Virus record (IMG/VR): IMGVR_UViG_3300034954_000175
Span: 1-41,365 of that record
Strand: one strand, 5' to 3'
Length of the DNA: 41,365 nt
From: a virus
The stretch's first letter is position 1; each line of letters begins with the position of its first letter. Below are positions 16,768 through 23,125 of the stretch, in pieces. The notes beneath the pieces are model-generated. The model was not told where the DNA came from. It saw only the letters and a program-made list of their open reading frames with translations, and made no database searches. The position numbers and the translations under genes are program-made.

Positions 16768-17318
16768 TGGCAGATAACCCGCTCCCACGGTACTTCTTTG
16801 CCGTACCACCAAAAGAATACGACCAAAATTACATGCGTGAAGTGGTTAGAGCTTTTTCTCTTTTCCAAGAGCAGTTAACAAACCCCGGAAAGGTAACAGC
16901 TAACGAGTTAAATTTAAGACCTGAAGGTGGGGGCATAAAGCAGTTTGCTAATAACGTAGAAGCTTATAATGCAGGTCTTAAACCCGGCGATATGTGGATG
17001 TTATCTACAGGCGAAGTTAGAATTGTTATTGACCCTAATGTAGAAGTGCCAGTGAGTATTGAGTACTTTAGATCAGGTACGGGACAGGTGGGTCAGGTTA
17101 TAACCTTTGATGCTTCTGCAGAGATAGATGATGTTATTCATTTTATGGCAGATGGTCAGGTTGGAAGTGCTAATGCTGTTGCTGTTTATAGTATTACGGG
17201 TACAGCCGCCGCCGCTACTTCTGGCGTTGGGGCAGTAACTACTGCATTTGCGTACTCTTTTACTGGAACCGCTGCATCTGCTACTTCTGGTGTGGGTACA
17301 GTAACTATTGTAATATAA
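16767..17318 (+). CDS. virion protein with C-terminal short repeats
   Basis: 183 residues. The N-terminal half (LPRYFFAVPPKEYDQNYMRE, VVRAFSLFQEQLTNPG, then AGLKPGDMWMLSTGEVRIV) is a compact domain seen in tail genes of related phages; the central part resembles DGDMWy..gvLRvv segments of fibre proteins. The last ~60 residues are Gly/Ala/Thr repeats (YSITGTAAAATSGVGAVTT and YSFTGTAASATSGVGTVTI), related to the repeats of the 11346 protein. Coupled to the nozzle gene by TAATG, suggesting joint assembly. Function unproven. Confidence 0.6.
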   Translation: MADNPLPRYFFAVPPKEYDQNYMREVVRAFSLFQEQLTNPGKVTANELNLRPEGGGIKQFANNVEAYNAGLKPGDMWMLSTGEVRIVIDPNVEVPVSIEYFRSGTGQVGQVITFDASAEIDDVIHFMADGQVGSANAVAVYSITGTAAAATSGVGAVTTAFAYSFTGTAASATSGVGTVTIVI

Positions 17319-17327
17319 GGAATTGTT

Positions 17328-17555
17328 ATGTCTGATACAGTAATAAATATGCCTGATGGCTCAAAATGGTCACCTTCTTCGTCTACGGATGTAGTAAAGT
17401 GTGCAAATTGTGAAAACGAGGTAGATACACCTGCAGAGATTGCATCATACCCTGATGGCGATTGCCCAGATTGTGGAGAGCCTTGGACAGGAAGTGAAGT
17501 AAGAAAAACTACAATATCAGTTACAGCACCTGCTAAGATTAGTGGCGCTACCTAA
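17328..17555 (+). CDS. small zinc-ribbon-like protein
   Basis: 75 residues, TAAGGAATTGTT before the ATG. Two CxxC knuckles (CANC and CPDC) lie 23 residues apart, so a single zinc ribbon is likely. N-terminus VINMPDGSKWSPSSS is polar; C-terminus TTISVTAPAKISGAT is beta-like. Context is tail fibre genes, so the protein may be a structural piece stabilised by zinc rather than a regulator. TAATG overlap with the next gene. Confidence 0.65.
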   Translation: MSDTVINMPDGSKWSPSSSTDVVKCANCENEVDTPAEIASYPDGDCPDCGEPWTGSEVRKTTISVTAPAKISGAT

Positions 17556-18124
17556 TGACACTACCTTCCTTTGGAGTTCCGTTAAGCTTAAACCAAATTC
17601 ATGTTGAGGTTGGTGGTACAAGCGGAACTACGGTTTCTCTAAATGAGACCGATGTCAGAGGTTTAATAAACAAGACTGTAAATACTTCTAACTCTATATC
17701 AGATTATTATGGAGCAAGCTATGTTCCGCCTTATACCAGCCCGATTGTATCTGGTGATGGTTTTTTCTGGTGGTATTCTATATCTACCCTTGGTGGTCAA
17801 CCAAATCCACAATTTACCTTTGCTGCAATCGTTGTAAAATTAGGAGGTAATGTTGTCAAAGGAAGCTTTACAGCTAGTGCTACCAATGGAGGTTTGAACC
17901 CATCTGCAGGTCAATCTTGGCATAATGGCACTAACAGTTCATCAAACAATTTAGCTTTTTTAGCTGCTGCATCGTTTGTTCATACAGATGGATATACATA
18001 TGTGCCTGTTAATCCTGTCATTCAGGGACAGACCTCAACATACCCATCAACTAATCTTGGAGGAAGTCTTCCTCAACAACAAAGTGCTTATGATGCTGTA
18101 GGAATTAAACTACAGGGGACGTAA
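17555..18124 (+). CDS. tail protein with SLNQI-type N-terminal attachment module
   Basis: 189 residues. N-terminal LPSFGVPLSLNQIHVEVGG ... VSLNETDVRGLINK ... NSISDYYGAS is the same module as at 13565, common at the start of phage fibre and adhesin proteins. The C-terminal ~120 residues are beta-rich with WWYSISTLGG and a Ser/Asn/Gln-rich end and match no domain I know. Last gene of the tail region before the lysis cassette; probably a receptor-binding or fibre protein. Confidence 0.65.
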   Translation: MTLPSFGVPLSLNQIHVEVGGTSGTTVSLNETDVRGLINKTVNTSNSISDYYGASYVPPYTSPIVSGDGFFWWYSISTLGGQPNPQFTFAAIVVKLGGNVVKGSFTASATNGGLNPSAGQSWHNGTNSSSNNLAFLAAASFVHTDGYTYVPVNPVIQGQTSTYPSTNLGGSLPQQQSAYDAVGIKLQGT

Positions 18125-18127
18125 ATA

Positions 18128-18155
18128 TAGACTTTTTAAGGCATAGTAGTATAAT
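18128..18155 (+). promoter_or_regulatory. candidate sigma70-type promoter for lysis cassette
   Basis: TAGACT (18128-18133, 4 of 6 to consensus), a 16-base spacer and a perfect TATAAT (18150-18155). It lies in the 60-base gap between the last tail gene and the first lysis gene, one of the few gaps on the + strand. Not tested. Confidence 0.45.
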
Positions 18156-18184
18156 GTGTAAGAAGTTTTTGAGAGTATATTGTT

Positions 18185-18580
18185 ATGAGTGATAAACTAC
18201 CAAAAGTAAGTATTGCTGTAGTCGGGGTTGTAATTGCCCAAATCGGTGGTTTTATATGGTGGACGGCGCAGCAAGCTAGTACAATACAGAACCTTGAAGA
18301 AACGGTGAATGTCCTAACAGTAGAGAACAATGCTACGGATAGGACAAACCTAATCAGGGATGTAGAACAAAACAGTGAAAATCTCGATGAGATAATCGAC
18401 ATACTTGCAGAAATTTATGAGGATATGGAAGATGGCGATAACGAGCTTTGGGAAGAAATAGATCAAATTCACGAGGATGTCGGTGGGATGGCAGCTCATA
18501 TGATGGCTATTGTAAAGTTACAGTCTAGGGTGGCAATTTTGGAAAAGACCGTTGAGTTTACACGACAAGATGGAATGTAG
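18185..18580 (+). CDS. membrane-anchored coiled-coil protein (lysis-region, spanin- or holin-like)
   Basis: 131 residues. One N-terminal membrane segment (about residues 8-27, VSIAVVGVVIAQIGGFIWW) is followed by an acidic heptad-like helical region (NLEETVNVLTVENNATDRTN ... EDMEDGDNELWEEID) to the end. An N-terminal anchor with a long periplasmic coiled coil is the layout of inner-membrane spanin subunits, but it also occurs in other lysis-accessory proteins. No lipoprotein partner is evident next to it. The gene ends at a TAG at 18578 that may be a recent change (see findings). Confidence 0.65.
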   Translation: MSDKLPKVSIAVVGVVIAQIGGFIWWTAQQASTIQNLEETVNVLTVENNATDRTNLIRDVEQNSENLDEIIDILAEIYEDMEDGDNELWEEIDQIHEDVGGMAAHMMAIVKLQSRVAILEKTVEFTRQDGM

Positions 18581-19038
18581 AAATAGACCCTTTAACGATA
18601 TTAGCAGGACTGAAAACAGGTCTTGCCGCAGGAAAAACAGTAGCGTCTCTATCTAAAGAAATCGGAAACTTCTTCGATGCTACAGACGCGGCTAAGAAAA
18701 AGTTACAAAAGAAAGGCGTAGGCAGTTCAGACGTAAATAGTGTCGCGTTAGACCGTTGGGCTAAAGAGCGTGAGGCTGCTCAAGCCGAAGAGGAACTCCG
18801 CGAATGGGTAACAAATAATTTGGGTTTGAGCCAGTGGCAAGCTTTGCTCCGCATACGAAAAGAAGTGCTACAGGAAAAGCGTGAAATGGAGGCTAGGTTG
18901 CGCCGTGAGGCGATAGAAAGACAAGAGCTAATAATAACCATAGTAGGAATACTTGTATTGTTGATTTTCACGTTTGTAGGAGCCAGTGCTTATTTGCATT
19001 ACATGGGGTGGATTGACGTGAGGAGTTACTTTAGATGA
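18577..19038 (+). CDS. lysis-region membrane protein, no standard start codon
   Basis: The reading frame from 18577 codes for up to 154 residues of clearly protein-like sequence: VEIDPLTILAGLKTGLAAGK, SLSKEIGNFFDATDAAKKK, a charged helical region (ERQELI), then one membrane segment near the C-terminus (about residues 118-140, IITIVGILVLLIFTFVGASA). No ATG, GTG or TTG occurs in the N-terminal part; the first TTG is at 18820. The natural start appears to be codon 18577 (now GTA), which would be GTG with a G at 18579. As written the gene may be silent, start at a rare codon, or begin at TTG 18820. Overlaps the next small gene by ATGA. Confidence 0.6.
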   Translation, partial: VEIDPLTILAGLKTGLAAGKTVASLSKEIGNFFDATDAAKKKLQKKGVGSSDVNSVALDRWAKEREAAQAEEELREWVTNNLGLSQWQALLRIRKEVLQEKREMEARLRREAIERQELIITIVGILVLLIFTFVGASAYLHYMGWIDVRSYFR

Positions 19039-19211
19039 TCTATGTACTGGTCTTTATTCAGTTTCTAAATACAGACAATCTAAGGTTCTATCAAATAGCA
19101 ACCTTTCCTGAAATGAGCCAATGCCAAGAAGAAAAAAAGAAAGCGAGCGTAATGAAAAACCACACAAGCCAAGAGCTTTTGTGTTTGGAGATAGTGACCC
19201 AGTTGCAGTAG
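19035..19211 (+). CDS. very small lysis-region protein
   Basis: 58 residues from ATG 19035, in an ATGA overlap with the previous gene and with AGGAG 10-14 bases upstream. Sequence MIYVLVFIQFLNTDNLRFYQ then EMSQCQEEKKKASVM and LLCLEIVTQLQ: a short hydrophobic start, a FyqiatFpemsqCq pattern and two Cys, resembling small phage proteins with a conserved Cys pair (the SxxxC..kk..a..M...CLEI pattern). Its 3' part overlaps 19121-19330 in another frame. Moderately sure it is real because of coupling and the pattern. Confidence 0.5.
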   Translation: MIYVLVFIQFLNTDNLRFYQIATFPEMSQCQEEKKKASVMKNHTSQELLCLEIVTQLQ

Positions 19212-19330
19212 AACATGGTAAAAAATGGGGCGTATACGATAAAAATGGACGATTAATTATTTTAGGGTATAATAGAAGAATATGTCAGGAGTACGCAAAT
19301 GCCCAAGCAAAAATACGATCTAAACGATAA
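19121..19330 (+). CDS. small basic phage protein of unknown function
   Basis: 69 residues. N-terminal Lys/Arg-rich region (PRRKKESERNEKPHKP), then RAFVFGDSDPVAVEHGKKWG, VYDKNGRLIILGYNRRI and CQEYANAQAKIRSKR. The central WGVYDKNGRLIILG looks like a beta-hairpin. Two-thirds of the N-terminal coding sequence overlaps the 19035 gene in a different frame; it also overlaps the start of the holin candidate by 32 bases. No known domain. Confidence 0.5.
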   Translation: MPRRKKESERNEKPHKPRAFVFGDSDPVAVEHGKKWGVYDKNGRLIILGYNRRICQEYANAQAKIRSKR

Positions 19331-19607
19331 CGGAAAAATTGATCCAGATGAGCGTCAAATAATGCTCGAAGACCGCCGTCGTATGATGGAAGATGCAGAC
19401 GCCAAGCGCGATGCACAGCTTCGCATGACATGGTTTGCTTTATCTGGCATGTTAGCCTATCCGCTTCTTATAGTTTTGGCATCATGGTTAGGGCTAGAAC
19501 AAGCATCTAATCTTCTTGCAGATATAGCTGCGGTATATGTGGTTGCTGTGTCGGGTGTAACGGCAGCGTATTTTGGTTTCACAAACATGGGTGGTAAAGG
19601 ACAATGA
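19299..19607 (+). CDS. EF-hand protein with two membrane segments (holin candidate)
   Basis: 102 residues, AGGAG before the ATG. Residues 7-18 (DLNDNGKIDPDE) fit the canonical EF-hand calcium loop D-x-[DN]-x-[DN]-G-x-I-x-x-x-E in every position. A charged helix (about 20-42) follows, then two membrane segments (about 44-64 and 72-95) and a short polar end. Small size, two TMs and position ahead of a second holin-like gene and the endolysin point to a holin or antiholin; this is inference. Calcium binding is predicted from the loop alone. ATGA overlap with the next gene. Confidence 0.7.
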   Translation: MPKQKYDLNDNGKIDPDERQIMLEDRRRMMEDADAKRDAQLRMTWFALSGMLAYPLLIVLASWLGLEQASNLLADIAAVYVVAVSGVTAAYFGFTNMGGKGQ

Positions 19608-19987
19608 TAGGACAGTTACTAGGGCCAGTAGCGGGTCTAGCTAGTAGTTGGCTCGATGCAAAGACTACAAAGCAAGCTGCGGAAGCAAAATTAAAACTTA
19701 CTGAGGCCGAGGCGAAAGCCAAGATACTATTATCTGAAAAGACGTCTGTGGCTGATTGGGAACGTATCATGGCGGAGAACAGCGGTTCGAGCTGGAAAGA
19801 CGAATTTTTCGTAATTGTGCTGTCAATCCCGCTTGTTTTAGCCTTCATACCGGGTGCAGAGGGTATTGTGGATAGGGGTTTTGAACAGCTTCACAAGGCA
19901 CCGGACTGGTATTTTTACAGCTTGGGTATTGCAATAAGTGCGTCTTTTGGCGTGAAAGGATACAAGCAGTTTGTGAGGAGAAAGTAA
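19604..19987 (+). CDS. holin, 3TM (GTA-holin-like) family
   Basis: 127 residues. A hydrophobic N-terminus (IGQLLGPVAGLASSWLDAK) is followed by an Ala/Glu/Lys-rich helix (TEAEAKAKILLSE), the SGSSWKDEF motif, and two membrane segments (about 68-84 and 102-119), ending in basic KGYKQFVRRK. This order, including the AEAEAK helix and SSW[KR]DE just before the TM, is that of the 3TM holins found in gene transfer agents and phages. It would make the membrane lesion that frees the endolysin. Directly coupled (TAATG) to the GH19 gene, which fits. Confidence 0.75.
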   Translation: MIGQLLGPVAGLASSWLDAKTTKQAAEAKLKLTEAEAKAKILLSEKTSVADWERIMAENSGSSWKDEFFVIVLSIPLVLAFIPGAEGIVDRGFEQLHKAPDWYFYSLGIAISASFGVKGYKQFVRRK

Positions 19988-20604
19988 TGGCGTTTGAAGC
20001 ACTAAAACAACTACAAAAAAAGTGTGGTGTAGCGCCAGACGGTGCATTCGGCCCTAACACAGCCAGAGCTATAGTAACACACTACGAGTTGTCTCCAGAA
20101 AGAGGCGCACATTTATTGGGTCAAGTTGTGCATGAAAGCGGATCTTTTAAGTATACAAGAGAAAACCTAAACTACTCTGTAGAAGCTATCATGAAAGTAT
20201 GGCCTAGCCGTTTTCCTACAAAAGAGAGCGCAGAACCATTTGCCAGAAACCCTAAAGCACTGGCTGAAAACGTATATTTTGACCGCATGGGGAACGATAC
20301 CAAAGAAAAAGCCAGCGCCTACATAGGCCGAGGATTTTTACAATTAACCGGATATAACAACGTCAGATCTTTTGCATCAGACATGCGTGTCCCAGAAGTT
20401 CTAGATAACCCACAGTTGTTAGAAGAAGATTATGCAATGGATACAGCTCTGTGGTTCTTTAAGAAGAATAATTTATGGAAAATATGTGATGAAGGTGTCA
20501 ACGATGACACTATAAAAAGACTGACAAAACGTATAAACGGCGGTTACACTGGACTAGACCACCGTGTGAAGGAAACAAAGAAGATTTATGAGTGGATATC
20601 TTAG
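19987..20604 (+). CDS. endolysin, glycoside hydrolase family 19
   Basis: 205 residues. The fold of GH19 chitinase-like lysozymes is shown by GAHLLGQVVHESGSFKYTRE (catalytic Glu50 in HES), NLNYSVEAIMKVWPSRFP, YIGRGFLQLTGYNN and the C-terminal TKRINGGYTGLDHR. A short N-terminal segment (KQLQKKCGVAPDGAFGPNT) looks like a reduced peptidoglycan-binding motif. No signal peptide is present, so it depends on the holin for export. It cleaves glycan strands of the cell wall at the end of infection. Placed directly after the 3TM holin. Confidence 0.85.
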   Translation: MAFEALKQLQKKCGVAPDGAFGPNTARAIVTHYELSPERGAHLLGQVVHESGSFKYTRENLNYSVEAIMKVWPSRFPTKESAEPFARNPKALAENVYFDRMGNDTKEKASAYIGRGFLQLTGYNNVRSFASDMRVPEVLDNPQLLEEDYAMDTALWFFKKNNLWKICDEGVNDDTIKRLTKRINGGYTGLDHRVKETKKIYEWIS

Positions 20605-20621
20605 CACACAAATGCTATTAT
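20593..20621 (+). promoter_or_regulatory. weak candidate promoter before internal virion genes
   Basis: TGGATA (20593-20598, 4 of 6), a 17-base spacer and TATTAT (20616-20621, 5 of 6) in and just after the end of the endolysin gene, 25 bases before the next ATG. One of the few + strand gaps. Low confidence. Confidence 0.3.
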
Positions 20622-20646
20622 ACACACAGACTTGTTGGAGATTAGT

Positions 20647-21822
20647 ATGGTACTTCCCCTCTTAGGTAGCTTTTTAGGTTCAGCGTTCCTGCCGGGATTA
20701 GCAGCAAAAACAGGTTTAGCGTTTCTAGCTAACCCAGTAGCAGCGGGGGCAATAGGCTCTGGGATCGGTAGTTTACTACAAGGGGATTCTTTAGACGAGG
20801 CGATAGGAACAGGTCTTACTTCTTATTTTGGAGGTAAACTATTAGGTGGTTTACAGAAACCTGTAGATACAACAGCACTTTCTGGCCCTGTAGGTGGAGG
20901 GATGCTTACTGATCCAAAGGCTTTAGGTGCAGAGGGTCTAGCTTCCAAGCTAACAGTGCCGAGCAGCCCAGTAAATATACTTGATGCAGGTAAAGCAGGT
21001 ATAGGGCAGGGTTTAAAACAAGGTTTAGGTACAATAATGGCAAACCCACTAGCTGCAGCGGGTACGGCAGGTGGCGCAATGTTCGCATCCGCCGCTAATC
21101 AACAAGGCGAGGATATGAACGCGCCTAGTAACTATAAACGTTCTGAGACAGTGCCTATACAACAAAACATAAATACGCCTTTTGCAGGGTACAGAGCAGG
21201 TATAGACCCACAATTTAATTACGGGTTCCGCAACCCTTCCGCAGGGGAAATACAGACACGGTTTCTAAATCAAGGTGGTATGGCGGACTATGTAAATCCT
21301 ACAATGTTGTCTAAAGGCGGTATAGCTACCTTCGCCGAAGGTGGAGACGTAGTAGAAGAAGAACAATCACAGATGAGTATGCTCGATGCCAACGAAAAAG
21401 ATATTATTATCAACGCAGTAAATGCCATAAAAGGCAACATGCCCGAAAGAGAAGCCTCCATAGCATTAGCTATGTTTGTAGAAAAATTTGGCGAAGAAGC
21501 GTTAGAAGATCTTGTAGAAGATGTTAAGAAAGGCGAATACGATAATATAAGTGGTAAAGCTGACGGTAGGATCAAAGGCGGCGGTGACGGAATGAGTGAC
21601 TCAGTACCTGCAACTATAGACGGCAAACAAGACTTATTAGTAAGTAAAGACGAGTATGTAGTAGATGCACCCACTGTAGCTATGATTGGTAATGGTTCTA
21701 GTGCTGCAGGTGCAGAAAAATTAGACAAAATGCGTGAAGAAGTTCGTAAAGCTGCAACAGGATCGCGCATACAACCGAAAGAAATAGACGCTGAAGAGAT
21801 TATGGGTAAAGCTATAGCATGA
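20647..21822 (+). CDS. internal virion protein
   Basis: 391 residues from ATG 20647, chosen over the in-frame TTG at 20632 because TTGGAG ends eight bases before the ATG. N-terminal half is Gly/Ala/Leu-rich (LPGLAAKTGLAFLANPVAAG, GLTSYFGGKLLGGLQ), probably membrane-active or packed helices. The middle has GGIATFAEGGD, and the C-terminal GDGMSDSVPATIDGKQ, SKDEYVVDAPTVAMIGNGSS, GAEKLDKMREEVRKA is a widely conserved phage virion motif. It begins the block of internal/ejection-type proteins. ATGA overlap with the next gene. Confidence 0.7.
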   Translation: MVLPLLGSFLGSAFLPGLAAKTGLAFLANPVAAGAIGSGIGSLLQGDSLDEAIGTGLTSYFGGKLLGGLQKPVDTTALSGPVGGGMLTDPKALGAEGLASKLTVPSSPVNILDAGKAGIGQGLKQGLGTIMANPLAAAGTAGGAMFASAANQQGEDMNAPSNYKRSETVPIQQNINTPFAGYRAGIDPQFNYGFRNPSAGEIQTRFLNQGGMADYVNPTMLSKGGIATFAEGGDVVEEEQSQMSMLDANEKDIIINAVNAIKGNMPEREASIALAMFVEKFGEEALEDLVEDVKKGEYDNISGKADGRIKGGGDGMSDSVPATIDGKQDLLVSKDEYVVDAPTVAMIGNGSSAAGAEKLDKMREEVRKAATGSRIQPKEIDAEEIMGKAIA

Positions 21823-22262
21823 AGGACGTACGCACAGGTTTGATGTTTTCTCCAGTACCAACGGAGTATGCATCTGGTTTGTGGCCTAGTGTATCAAAAG
21901 TGCTAGACAGATCCGTTGCTACAGCAGAGGGGAAGTACAAAACAGACGATATACTTAATTGTATTTTGGAAGATGAGATAGTCTTGTGGATTGTGGTAGA
22001 TCATGAAGATGATGACGATATTATAGCCGCCATAACAACTAGGCTCATAGAATATCCACAAGGTCGTGCTATGGCTATGGACTGGATTGGTGGTACAAGG
22101 ATGAAAGAGTGGTTGCCGATGGCACAAGAAACTATAGCAAAGTATGCGAAAGACCATAACTGCAAATATTTAGAGGGTTATGGAAGAAAAGGTTGGGGTC
22201 GTTGGCTTGGTAAGTATGGGTGGAAGCCAGACTATATTGCTTATAAAATGGAGTTAGGTTAA
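21819..22262 (+). CDS. GNAT-fold-like internal virion protein
   Basis: 147 residues. Architecture beta (DEIVLWIVVDHEDDDDIIAA), long helices, beta (KYLEGYGRKGWGRWLGKYGW, then KPDYIAYKMEL). The C-terminal GRKGWGRWLGKYGWKP is a hallmark of small phage proteins with a degenerate acetyltransferase fold, comparable to T7 gp13 in the internal virion gene group. The usual acetyl-CoA binding R/Q-x-x-G-x-G/A loop is not evident, so catalysis is doubtful. Coupled to both neighbours by overlaps. Confidence 0.6.
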   Translation: MKDVRTGLMFSPVPTEYASGLWPSVSKVLDRSVATAEGKYKTDDILNCILEDEIVLWIVVDHEDDDDIIAAITTRLIEYPQGRAMAMDWIGGTRMKEWLPMAQETIAKYAKDHNCKYLEGYGRKGWGRWLGKYGWKPDYIAYKMELG

Positions 22263-23125
22263 TGGGCAAGGGTAATAAATCAGCACAATCTGGTAGGCAG
22301 ACCATTGTAAATGAACTACCAGAGTACGCACGTCCGTTTTACGAAAACCTTATGGAGCGTACAGAAGCTGAGTCTTTAGGACAATTTCAACCTTATCAAG
22401 GTCAAAGAATAGCCGAATCTGGCAGTATAGCTGACATAGCTAATTCAAGAAACATGGTCAGAAACGTTGCAGGTGCGGGGCTTCCTGAATTAGATGAAGC
22501 CATTAGTGGTATGAGAGATATATCACGACGCGGGCAATTTACAGGGCAAGTAGCGCAAGACTACATGAACCCTTATATGGAGCAGGTTGTAGACAGGCAG
22601 AAACAAGCCGCAATACAAGACTTTAACCGCATGGGCGCAGCTAGAAATGCTCAAGCTGTAAACGCAGGTGCATTTGGCGGGTCTAGACAGGCTGTGAACG
22701 ATTATTTAGCGCAGGAAGGTTTGCAACAACAACTTGGTGACATAGACGCCGCAGGTAGAGAAGCTGCATTCCGAGACGCTAGGGCAGGTTTTGATGCTGA
22801 TAGGCAGGTAGGTATGACAGGTCTTGGTCAGTTGGCTACGATGGGTGGGTCACGTAGGGCAGCAGATATTCAAGGCGCACAGCTACTAGAGGGTATCGGT
22901 AAGCAGCAGTTAGGCGAACAGCAAGCTATGCTAGACACAGGGTATCAAGACTTCCTAGCACAGCAGAACTTTAATAAGGATCAATTAGGGTTCTTGTCTA
23001 ATATACTACAAGGTGTGCCTGTGCAGCCCGACAAGTCGGTAGCTAATTATCAATCGTACAACCCACTACAACAAGCATTAGGTGCAGGTATAGCAGGGTT
23101 AGGTCTTTATCGCGGGATGATGTAA
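22262..23125 (+). CDS. internal virion (ejection-type) protein
   Basis: 287 residues. Helical, Gln/Ala/Gly-rich, with DYMNPYMEQVVDRQKQAAIQ, RNAQAVNAGAFGGSRQAV and DFLAQQNFNKDQLGFLSNIL. The YMNPY...V.DrQ / GAFGGSRQ combination is frequent in internal virion proteins of short-tailed phages from aquatic samples. The end (GAGIAGLGLYRGMM) is hydrophobic. Probably enters the cell with the DNA or forms part of the channel; role from context. Confidence 0.65.
   Translation: MGKGNKSAQSGRQTIVNELPEYARPFYENLMERTEAESLGQFQPYQGQRIAESGSIADIANSRNMVRNVAGAGLPELDEAISGMRDISRRGQFTGQVAQDYMNPYMEQVVDRQKQAAIQDFNRMGAARNAQAVNAGAFGGSRQAVNDYLAQEGLQQQLGDIDAAGREAAFRDARAGFDADRQVGMTGLGQLATMGGSRRAADIQGAQLLEGIGKQQLGEQQAMLDTGYQDFLAQQNFNKDQLGFLSNILQGVPVQPDKSVANYQSYNPLQQALGAGIAGLGLYRGMM

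Noticed and set aside
21288-21770. 160-codon open frame on the - strand inside the 20647 gene
   Set aside because: No ribosome site or neighbours on that strand and a composition typical of an antisense shadow.
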